From positions 23,894 to 87,893 of the forward strand of contig VTPC01090614.1 in NCBI GenBank assembly GCA_011009095.1: DNA of 64,000 nt. The letters run 5' to 3'. Shown piece after piece: positions 55,083 through 64,000 of the stretch. The DNA is from Ignelater luminosus (taxonomy: Eukaryota; Arthropoda; Insecta; Coleoptera; Elateridae). The first letter of the stretch is position 1; every line of letters starts with the position of its first letter. A program made the position numbers and the translations under genes. The notes under the pieces are model-generated. The model was not told the origin of the DNA and searched no databases. It was given only the letters and a program-made list of their open reading frames with translations.

Positions 55083-56451
55083 ACAACACAAACTTCTAAT
55101 TAATGAACTGTACTGAACAAATCTGTTTATAAATACCTACCTGTTCAATGAATCTTTAATAAATGCTATTTTAACATAATCCAGAAATACATTATTAATA
55201 ATATTAAACAAATAATTAAGTTTAATTAATTAAATAATAACTAAAAACTAATGTGATCTGTTGCTTCTTTATATGTTACCATAAAAATGTTTATAAAACA
55301 TAATACCATTCAAAATTATGCTTAAAATTCATTACCATTTGAGACATAAACACAAATAACACTGCTATTAACTACAGAAACGTCCTAACCTCCATTTGTG
55401 TCAAAAATTCACGTCAAATTATCTACTTCATTCATATAAACAAGATTTTTAAAACGGATATTTTACAAAATAAATGAAGTAGAGTAGAAGCGAAAGGGTT
55501 TGAAGTAGGTAAATACTTTAATTTCATATCAATTTTTAATCAATAATTCGCTAAAAGACATTTCTGTAGTATTATTTTGACTACTTAGTACAGGATTATA
55601 ACTCTTGTTATAACTACTGCTCCTGCTGGTCACAAGTTGGTAGAACAACTTTGAGTACATATTAAGAAAAAGAGGTTTGCTCTCCGTATTTAAGGACTTC
55701 ATATTTTTGTTGTAAAATAACAAATTAATTGTAATATTGGATTAAAGATACAAAAAATATCTTATTATCATTAGTTTTTGTTAAAAAATAGCGAAATTTC
55801 GCAGTTATTATAAAAAATACTAGATGACGCCACAGCAACAAAAATGTGGTGACACATACTTTCAGTGTTGCCACATCAGTTATAAAATTAAAGATTGTAT
55901 GAAATCCTTTGAATAGAAAGGCTGATTGACATTATCCTTTTTTCAACCTATTTTTGAGGATCAAACTTGAATCTATTTTTATCCTAGAATACAACCTAGT
56001 TTCGAACCAAGTTTTGGTATTTAATATGAAGTTTACCGAAGTTAATTTTCCCAAATTTATTGAACAGTGCTACCACACCAACCTACAAAGTTTTGCACGT
56101 TTTGCATTTTGTTTACCTTAACCTCAATTTATATTTCAATTTTTATAAAAAGTTTGTGTTTACAACCAACTGCTATTTATTTGTTTATTTGTTATAATGT
56201 TGAATACAAAAGATAAAAATTATTTCATTATCTGCAAGAGTTAGTAATGTTGAAAGGTCGTTTAGTGCGCAAGTCTAGAATAGAATTTAGCATCAAAATA
56301 GGTCCGGATCTAGTTTGTCAATCTACTTTCTAGTAGCTTCTAGGATGAAAAAAGGATGACATTCCACCTTATAAGAAACCATCCTAGACGTCTAGGTTCT
56401 AATTTATAGCGAGAAAAAGGTTGAAAATAGGATAATGTGAATCAGCCTTTA
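55083..56451. other. Upstream flank of Set1
   Basis: Should contain the Set1 5' UTR exon(s) and promoter, because the first coding exon starts right after an AG acceptor at 55082-55081. I could not fix the donor. No other gene was recognised. Confidence 0.35.
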
Positions 56452-56548
56452 ATCTCCAAAATAGCCAAATTTCTTCTAATTTAACCGATTCCGTATCTCT
56501 TACAATTTTCGAAATCCCAATAATGAGCATCGAAATGTGGGCACACTG
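56452..56548. repeat. Solo end of the 617-bp MITE family
   Basis: AAATAGCCAA, TTTAACCGATTCCGTATCTC, TTACAATTTTCGAAATCCC and GGGCACACTG parallel the right terminal repeat at 51740-51831, followed by TA. It is diverged and has no left partner. Confidence 0.7.
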
Positions 56549-56669
56549 TATACTGTGTTCTTACTAGAAAAGTTACAGCAGGTCATCACACTGCATTTTT
56601 TGTACACTGTAAAAATAAACTTAAACCATAGCCTACTTTGAATTCTATAAAAAGATTCACTGCACTGCA

Positions 56670-57173
56670 TATTATGCGTTCACAGTTTTTTTTGCATGAG
56701 GGTTGGTCATAGAGATTCACCCAATTTAGCAGTTTGAACGTATTAGTTTTTCAGTTTAAACTAGTGTTATATATATGGTTAGGCTTTTTAAATGATTTTA
56801 GGTTAGATTGCACGACAGAACACCTACAAATGCAATGTTGTCAGTTTTATATAAAATGGAATTAACATCTTTAGTTGTTTTTACGTTTTCAGTTTAGTAA
56901 GTTGTAGGCCCGATTTTTTCATAGTTAGTTAACAGTATCAAATTGTTATGGGAATAATCTATTTGCAAGAAAACATTTTAACTGTTTAAATATTGCTATT
57001 TCAAATAGGCAATAGATTTGGCAATGAGGATCTATTCTGTGCAATGACAGTGATTAGTTTTGAGGTTATCCAAGCCGTACAACGCAATAACAATTAAAAT
57101 ACCTATTACGTACAACCCAACAAAAGAAGTTTTATGGCCAACCCTCATGTAAAAAAACTGTGAATGCATAATA
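56670..57173. mobile_element. 504-bp MITE with about 40-bp terminal inverted repeats
   Basis: Left arm 56670-56711 (TATTATGCGTTCACAG, then T-run, CATGAGGGTTGGTCATA) and right arm 57133-57173 (TATGGCCAACCCTCATG, A-run, CTGTGAATGCATAATA) are inverse complements with three or four mismatches. The interior is AT-rich and non-coding. The target duplication is not clear, so the superfamily is open. Confidence 0.75.
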
Positions 57174-57659
57174 CGCTCTAGTTACTATTAAGATCTCGGT
57201 GACTGCACAAAATTCTATTCAGAAGCACTTGAATCATAAAATTCCTGGACGGTTGGCAGCAACCATCAGTGATTCGTTTGCAACCGGCATTTCACGCGTC
57301 GTTTTAAAAAGGGCTTTCGTATTCTGCTACCGTTTGTATATTTGAGGTTAGGCATGTTGCGTCTGAATTGATGTTTATGTAGAGAAAAGCAAGTTGTTTT
57401 TCAAATTTGTGATGAATGCAATATTACAAAGTGGAATAGTTATCAATGTAGCAAACAACTGATTACTAGATGCTGGCAGCACATAAACCTGATTACTGCT
57501 CCTGAACACAAATTCTCAAATTTCTATACCCGCTGACCTGGCAACAGCGCGTCGCTGTCATTTTTTGGTTAAATTGTCAAATCTTATTTAATCAAACCCT
57601 GATCGAACCCTGCAAAATTACGCAACAAAAACCCTTTTTGACGTTAAATTGTATTAAAG
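57174..57659. promoter_or_regulatory. Upstream region of UQCRH
   Basis: A relatively CG-containing stretch (for example TTTCACGCGTCGTTT near 57290 and ACAGCGCGTCGCTGTC near 57544) precedes the UQCRH ATG by 120-370 bp and should contain its promoter. ACAGCGcgTCGCTGT is a short imperfect palindrome. No TATA box can be named. Confidence 0.35.
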
Positions 57660-57988
57660 ATGTTCAAGAACTTTTTTGCAAGAGCGTTGCCGTCTGTAAG
57701 AGCTGATGATGAAGAAGAGGAATTAGTTGATCCCCAACAAGTATTGAGGGTAAAGTCTAAAATTGTTAAATTTAGTAAGGTTACCTAATGGTATTTTATT
57801 TCTATTTTTATAAGGATAAGTGCAAAGAAACAGCACATGCTAAACATTTTGCAGAAAAGTTAGAAGAATGCAATAATCGTGTAAATTCAAGATCTCGAAC
57901 TACTGAGACCTGTGTAGAAGAGTTGTTTGATTTTCTACACGCCATTGATCACTGTGTGACAAAGGATCTGTTTAGCAGATTAAAATGA
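57660..57988 (+). CDS. UQCRH: Cytochrome b-c1 complex subunit 6 (hinge protein), complete
   Basis: Two exons, 57660-57749 and 57815-57988, joined by a 65-bp GT-AG intron in phase 0, give 87 residues, close to the 80-90 usual for the family. The N-terminus MFKNFFARALPSVRA is basic, followed by the acidic run DDEEEELVDP typical of hinge proteins. The C-terminal domain carries the four conserved Cys in the order C-x15-C, then C-x13-C (KCKETAHAKHF..., TCVEELFDFLHAIDHC), which form two disulfides in the helical hairpin. The protein sits on the intermembrane-space side of complex III and helps the cytochrome c1-cytochrome c interaction. A polyadenylation signal AATAAA occurs at about 58075-58080. 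Confidence 0.96.
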
Positions 57989-59840
57989 AATTATTGAATG
58001 GTGTAATAGAAATATTAAAATTGTAGATTATTCATGTAACAGTTACTATTGTTTAAAAAAAAAAGTATTTTGAAAATAAAAATGCGTATCCTTAATTGAG
58101 TTGGTAGCAAGTGGTTTGTTGAAGTTTTATAATCAGCTAAAGACACTTTTTGTCTTTATTTGCTTGTTGTTTACAGCATATTTGAAGAATTAAGTCATTA
58201 TTTAAAGTGTATTGTTAATTCTGTTTTTTTTTTGCTGCAGCTTAAAAGTGCAAATCTTTTCATTCTGTTAAAATGTCATATAGTTTTACAAACATATAAA
58301 TTAGATTTTTTGCATCAATATCTAGCAGGTATTCTTCACTCCTTTCTGATAAAAGTATCACTGATGTTTTTTCCATTCATAGGCTGTACAGATCAGTAAT
58401 TAATGAAGGTGCCTTAGAAGTTTGTTACTATTCACACAGTTGCTCACGTGAACTTACCTTTTGATTTACAAACTGTTTCTAAATTTGCTTTTAGATCTAC
58501 TAAGGAAAAGCTTGGACAATTAAGTTTCACAGTTTATTTGATATTTTATTACTACAACATCAAGCTTTACAATACTGTAATAAGTACCTATATCAAACAT
58601 TACAATAAAGATATCTATAATAAATGCATACTATAACGCCCTTTTAGATGATCAGATCAGTTGTCCACTCAGTTTGTTAGAATCTTACTTCAGGTGGAAG
58701 AGATTGGTTGTCTTTACACAATCAGTTTATTAACAGTTATTTTAGAGCAGTAAAATGAAGAAATTATTGCAGTAGCTTTGACTATTTTTTTAGTTTTTTA
58801 TTTTTTTTACATTATTATTATACAGGGTGTCTCATAAATGACGCACAATTGTCAAATGTATTAGTTAGAGAAAGCAGTGTGAAACACAAAACTGTTCAGT
58901 TGAGTTCATTTCTGTCTTGTTTTGTTTGTGACACGCTTATGGTGATGTATATTTCTACTCAACAGGTCATAGAATCCTAAAAAATCCTAAAATGCAAGCA
59001 ATTATCATAAATAATGAAATTAAGTCAATATCATAAGATTTCCTAAAATCAAAAGAATTGAGGCCAATTTTTCCTATTTGTTTCCCAAATCTTTCAAAAC
59101 AAATCAACTGAAAGCAGCTAATTTTTTAAATAGAGGTGATTTTCTTTTTTTTCCATTATGCACAGGCATCAAAGCATAATAAACCATCATAATATATTGT
59201 CAGATAGAGTACCTAATCATGCAGTTAATTAAAAGTTTCTTTTTTATTCATGTTTCTCAGAAAATTTTATTCTTGATCAGTTTCAGCTTTGTTAGAATTT
59301 AAATATCTCTCTTCCTTCTTATATGGGGAAGGTTTGAAAATTATGAAAATGGCTCAAGTTAACTAGTGCATTTATTTTTCCAAATACACATAAAAATATT
59401 AATTTTGAAAAGTTGGGTGGCAAATACGAATTCACAGCTCTTATTCTGAAAAGAATTTTTCATTGGCTTTTCCTATCCTTTTTATAGCACTGTGCATAAG
59501 TATTACAGAAAATCAGAAACTCAAGTTTGACACTACATTCTTGTTGTATCTGATAAGTGAATTTTGAAGTGTCCTATTCTGCATAATACACAGGTTAGTA
59601 GAGAAAGGAATACCAGAAAAAGAAAACAAATGAAAGCTTTTTTGTGGCTGTGGCTTCATATTTGACACACCCCTTCACTCTAAATAACTTCTTCATATTA
59701 CATTTTTGTGTATTTCGAGAAATAAAGATTGTAACGTTTTTTGTTTCTGTTAATGTGCAGTATTTAATCTGTGCTTTCGGTGTGTTCTTGTATTTTTTTT
59801 TTAGTAGTTTTCTCTCATTGAAGAGAGAATCGAACAGATA
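57989..59840. other. Downstream of UQCRH, a solo transposon end and no gene
   Basis: CAGGGTGTCTCATAAATGAC starting at 58823 after TA looks like a mariner-type terminus, with no partner found. The short frames around 58160-58640 and 59644-59844 are AT-rich and without motif. Confidence 0.4.
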
Positions 59841-60900
59841 TTAAAGAAGAGTGTTCCGGTCTTCAGTAAGCGTCCGCTATATTGTTTAGGTGTCTCTTCT
59901 AACTATAGCCAGTGAAGCTTGTCTTCGGAGTCTATTGACGATGTTAGTCATTCTGAGATGATCCTTATGGAGGTTCACTCGATGCCAAGGCAATTTTTAG
60001 ATTCGAGTCCTGGTCCACTACCAACGGTTTCATGGGGGGGAGTTTCCTTATCGCTTTTTCAGGGGTGATGGAGACTCCAGNNNNNNNNNNGGGCAGAGAC
60101 TCTTTTGATAGATTTTTCAGAACCTAATCAACCTCTTCTTAGCGAGTTTAGTTCTGGTTGTTCAGATGCAGAAATTCCAGTACCATTTCTACAGCACAGA
60201 GATTTATCAATTGCAGGTCTTCTTACTTTCCGAGATTGTTCACCACTCTCTTCGTAACTCAGAAGGTGCATCTCAGGATAGGACTGTGATTGATAAGGGT
60301 AATTGCATAGGGAAGAAAGGAATTGTCAAGTCCATGAGATCTTCACAAGGGCTTGGGTGTTGAAACTATCACCAATGGGGTCTCCATTGCCACCACTGTC
60401 GTCGACCTAGGGGAAGTTTTGTCATTGGTGTAGGTATCAAGGAGTAACCTTCAGACTATGTCACCGTCTCATCAGGCTTCTCCCTCTCGATCAGGGCGGA
60501 TTCCAATTCCCGCCCGACCTTCTCGTCCAAGAATGATCGTGTCAACAGACATAGGAGATTGGAAAAGGTGATTGAAAATAGTTCACTCCTTCTTTAAGGA
60601 ACCCCGAGGTGATGGTAATCGTTCACCATCATAACCTAGAGCATTCATTACCAGAAAACCTGTTAGGCCTAAGAAGTGCCTGGTGCCAAGTGATTACCTG
60701 GAGAGATTTTATGTAGGTCACCTTCAACCTAGATAGGTTTTATCTTCAAGAGATTGGTTGGGCGACAGAACGGTCATGGCCACTTCATTGAATTTCATTT
60801 TGGACAACGGAGAAACCACCTACATTCAGATCTATGCTGCCCTTTATCTTTATTTCTTTTGGGCTCTTGTAGAGTGGTTCTCATACATTATGGTGTTTTC
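59841..60900. other. GC-richer unassigned stretch with assembly gap
   Basis: Base composition rises sharply relative to both flanks. Frames are short (the best, 60166-60363, has 65 codons) and show no family motif; SPSRSGRIPIPARPSRP near 60480-60530 is Pro/Arg-rich. It is possibly part of a retroelement, which the gap prevents from being checked. Confidence 0.3.
60081..60090. other. Assembly gap (10 N)
   Basis: Ten undetermined bases; the true size is probably unknown. Confidence 0.99.
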
Positions 60901-61050
60901 CAGATAAATGTGATTTAATCAAAGAAACCACAACTTTAAGTAAAACATTTTGTTCTCATATGACATTTATGTTATTAATCAGTTTGCAGTTGATTCATAA
61001 GTTGTTTTCTGGTAGTGAATTTATTTTTCAACATCAAGGAGCTTCAGTCG

Positions 61051-62008
61051 ATGCCTTATTCAAATGTCGAAATGACCGATGTGGTTTTCATGTATGGTCC
61101 TGCTAATGGGAATACTTTGGAAGCACGTCGCCTTTATAGTGAGGCTTTTTTCAATCGTCAACTACCTTCACATGTGATGTTTGGAAAAGTTATGATAGCA
61201 GATGTCCTAGGTCAGTGTGTACACCTGAAGTTGAAAAAAAATTTTGGCAATAGTAGATGAAAACAAAAAGAGTGTGAGAAGAATTTCAGCTGAAGTAGGT
61301 CTAAGTAGTCCTTTTGTTTGGAGAACTCTTCACCATCAACTTTTATATCCGTACAATATCCAACAGGTGCAAGCCCTTACTCGTTCTGACTATCAAGCAA
61401 GAATGATATTCTGTCAGTGGTTTATAAGAAAAGCTGCTGAACAGCCGATTTTTTCTTCTAACATCCTTTTCACTGATTAAGCTGGTTTCATTAAAGATGG
61501 GATTTTCAATTACCACAATCACGTTTGGTTGGATAAAAATCCACATGCTGTTCTTGAATCCAGACATCAACAGCATTTCAGTCTGAATATCTGGTTAGGC
61601 ATTCAACAGGTCCTGCATACCTTAACTTTCTGGTAAACACCTTGCCCGAACTTTTGGAAGATGTCCCTCTAAATCATAGATTGGGTGTTTGGTTTATGCA
61701 AGATGGGGCACCGCCGCATTTTACGCTTGCTGTTAGGGAGCACCTGAACGAAACAGGGAGAGGGGGTTCCATTCCATGGCCTGCTAGGTCTCCCGACCTA
61801 ACTTCCTTGGACTTTTGTATTTGGGGTTACTTGAAAAGCTTAGTGTACGCAACACCAGTAAATAATCTTGCCGAGCTGCAACAGCGAATTGAGCAATGTT
61901 GTCAAACAATTCGAGCAGGCTTTTTATAGAAAGGGTGCTGAGCTCCTTCTCGAGAAGATGTAGATCCTGCTTCAAAATGGAAGGAGGACATATCGAACAT
62001 CTTCTATG
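61051..62008 (+). pseudogene. Mariner/IS630-type transposase, nearly full length, inactivated
   Basis: Start MPYSNVEMTDVVFMYGPANG (61051), the helix-turn-helix N-terminus common in insects. It continues after a frameshift with DENKKSVRRISAEVGLSSPF, then ILFTD and (stop) AGFIKDG around the first Asp, FQSESRHQQHFSLNIW-type sequence, MQDGAPPHF at the second Asp, and WPARSPDLTSLDFCIWGYLK at the third. It ends near GGHIEHLL at about 62005 after another frameshift. The codon next to the first Asp is TAA. Both terminal repeats are missing. The same family gave the remnants at 4.7, 16.9 and 45.7 kb. Confidence 0.8.
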
Positions 62009-64000
62009 ATAATCACGTTCTCTAGTGCTAAACGCTAAAAATGAAAATCGCTCTTATCTCGAAAACGGTTGATATAGCGACATATCGAAATTTTAAACGA
62101 TAATAATTTGATAAAGATTCCCAACGCTATCGCCGACCCTGCAGTTTTGCCCAACTCTTATCCATATGATTCATATAGAAACTCTACAAACTAGCATTGT
62201 GCTTACTCTGGCTGCTATTTTTTATTCTCACAGTAAGGATCATCGTAGTAATGTAGAATAAGTTGTTACCTAGTTCATAATACAAAATCTGCCTAGATGG
62301 TGATTCAAGCTGCGTGAGTCACTTCCTAAGCAGTTTGTTCTCCGGTATGTTCGAATCGAGATTGTTCTTGCAGCATAAGCAATGGCAGCAAATGAAATGC
62401 AGAGCTATATTTATGTAGTGTTGAATACAAAGATTTCAGTAATAAACCGTCAGCTGATTCCTCTTGTTAAAATAAACAAAAACATTTATATGAACCATGG
62501 TTTGATAACACATGGTTTCCTAGATATTGGTGGTTAGAGGGGACAAAGAATCATTAACTTCGTTTATAAAATCTAAACCAATCAACATTTTCTTCTGGAA
62601 TTTGGAGGATATTGTTATTCAATCAGGGGGCCACTGTATGATGTAAATTCCATGTTTCAAGAATATTTGCAAGCATGCAAAGATAAACTAAGATAAAAAT
62701 ACCTGAGAAAAATAAGATATGAAAATAGGAGATAGTGTGCATTAGGAAATACATGGTTACCAGGAAAAAATTGTAAACAGTCAAACAGTTCTATATCCTA
62801 ACTGATGATAGAGGTAAAGAATACAGAAGGAGTAGTTACCACCTAAGGTCAAGTAAAAATAAAAGAAATAAACTATCATCTGACCTCGTTACAGAAGATA
62901 ATACTCCTGAAAAGGACATGATGATCAAAGCTTATCATATGTGACCAAAAGTAGGATGTTGTAAAGAATAAAATTAGAATAAACATTTGGGTTGGTAAAA
63001 GAGAGATTGTTCTGTTTTTTATTTTTGTTTTTAAAAGGGAGATGTTCTATAGTCATTTTCATCTGTTTCTATTTATTTATTTGTGTAATGAAGAATCAAC
63101 CACACTGTATATTACGTGTCTTCAATAGACTTGGCAGTTTGTATTGAAATTTGCACTAAATTCTCAGCAAGCTGAGTTTTGCTGGAACACTAACAGCATA
63201 CCTTTTTTATGTTGAAAATAGTAGAAAATAAATGAAAGTGACATTTCATTATGTCATTCAGTAAGTTACAGCAATTGCTAGAAAGCTAATGCAGAAACTG
63301 TCAATTATCATACATGGATCATTCATGATAAGTTCAAGTAATCATAGAATTCATGTCGTTGAGGTTCAATAATAGCAAGGAAGGAGAATAATAATAAATC
63401 AATAATCAGACAAATATAAATTTAATATGTTTCTCTTAATTTTATTTTAATCCTGTAATGTGATAATGTTCCATTACATTTTTCATGTAGGTACAAAGAC
63501 TCAATTTGTTTAGACAGTATATATAAATCAAGTGTTGTAAATAAGCCTATATTGCATAGTAGAAACTAGATAAATAAATGTAAATATATAATTATTTAAC
63601 AATATGTGTTTAGAATAAAATAAACAAAATATAAAATAAACATTTACAAGGTATAACATTAATATATGTTATCAAGAAAGAAAACAAAAAATATAATGGT
63701 AGTTTTATAAATTTAATATTAATTTAAAAGATTAAAGCTTGCTAACTTTGTTACTATTAACGATAAATCACAATAAAGCATTATTACCTTTTATTTTATT
63801 GCTTTCCAGCCTATACAGTGTTTGTTAATAAAAATGTAATTTGCAAATTATTCTTAAATTGGTGTTACAGTCAAGAAACTACCATTAATTTTAATTTATA
63901 GAAACTAATAAAAAGAAGAAAAAAGAAAGCAGCTAATATTTGTTATAAAAACTAAAAAGCACATGCAATATAAGAGAAAATAATAATTATTAATTAATTA
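62009..64000. other. Right-edge stretch without a supported gene
   Basis: AT-rich sequence, increasingly so towards the edge. A few GTG/ATG frames under 60 codons exist, none with a motif. Nothing else can be supported. Confidence 0.45.

Overview
The window is nuclear DNA from an insect. It is AT-rich and its genes are split by GT-AG introns. Four conserved animal genes stand out: the Ste20-like kinase Tao, mitochondrial NIPSNAP, the histone H3K4 methyltransferase Set1, and the complex III hinge protein UQCRH. The mobile elements are those typical of arthropods: mariner/IS630 fragments, R1-clade and Jockey/CR1-like LINEs, a Ty3/gypsy element, a Mutator-like fragment and many MITEs. The insect order cannot be fixed from the sequence alone; a beetle or another repeat-rich insect would fit.

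Layout. About 1.7-9.5 kb (minus): fourteen coding exons of Tao, frame-consistent at every junction. The gene runs off the left edge before its last exon(s), and a possible 5' UTR exon lies near 19 kb. A possible alternative promoter and first exon sit in the 3.8-kb intron that splits the kinase domain. About 9.6-23 kb: a repeat-rich stretch with an R1-like LINE, mariner pieces, a decayed multi-copy arthropod element-like gene, a strong hairpin and a 490-bp terminal-inverted-repeat element. 24.1-35.3 kb (minus): NIPSNAP, with five coding exons giving 272 codons. Its short first exon, which encodes the mitochondrial leader, is separated by a 10.2-kb intron full of nested elements: a LINE piece flanked by 100-bp direct repeats, a 260-bp foldback, a Mutator-like fragment, and a gypsy element split by an R1-clade LINE. 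36-42 kb: MITEs and degenerate repeats. 42.0-55.1 kb (minus): Set1, with eleven coding exons giving 1489 codons and all family domains, and again a large repeat-filled intron. 57.66-57.99 kb (plus): UQCRH, two exons, 87 codons. 58-64 kb: mostly gene-free sequence with a short assembly gap and a decayed mariner transposase near 61-62 kb.

The four genes are separate housekeeping loci, not a pathway cluster: kinase signalling, mitochondrial matrix/quality control, chromatin, and respiration. I found no convincing new multi-gene system. The observations most worth following are the phase-compatible alternative first exon inside Tao, the distant NIPSNAP leader exon, a facing pair of terminal repeats 16.2 kb apart, a 31/30-nt hairpin at 16.4 kb, and several structurally complete MITEs with readable target-site duplications.
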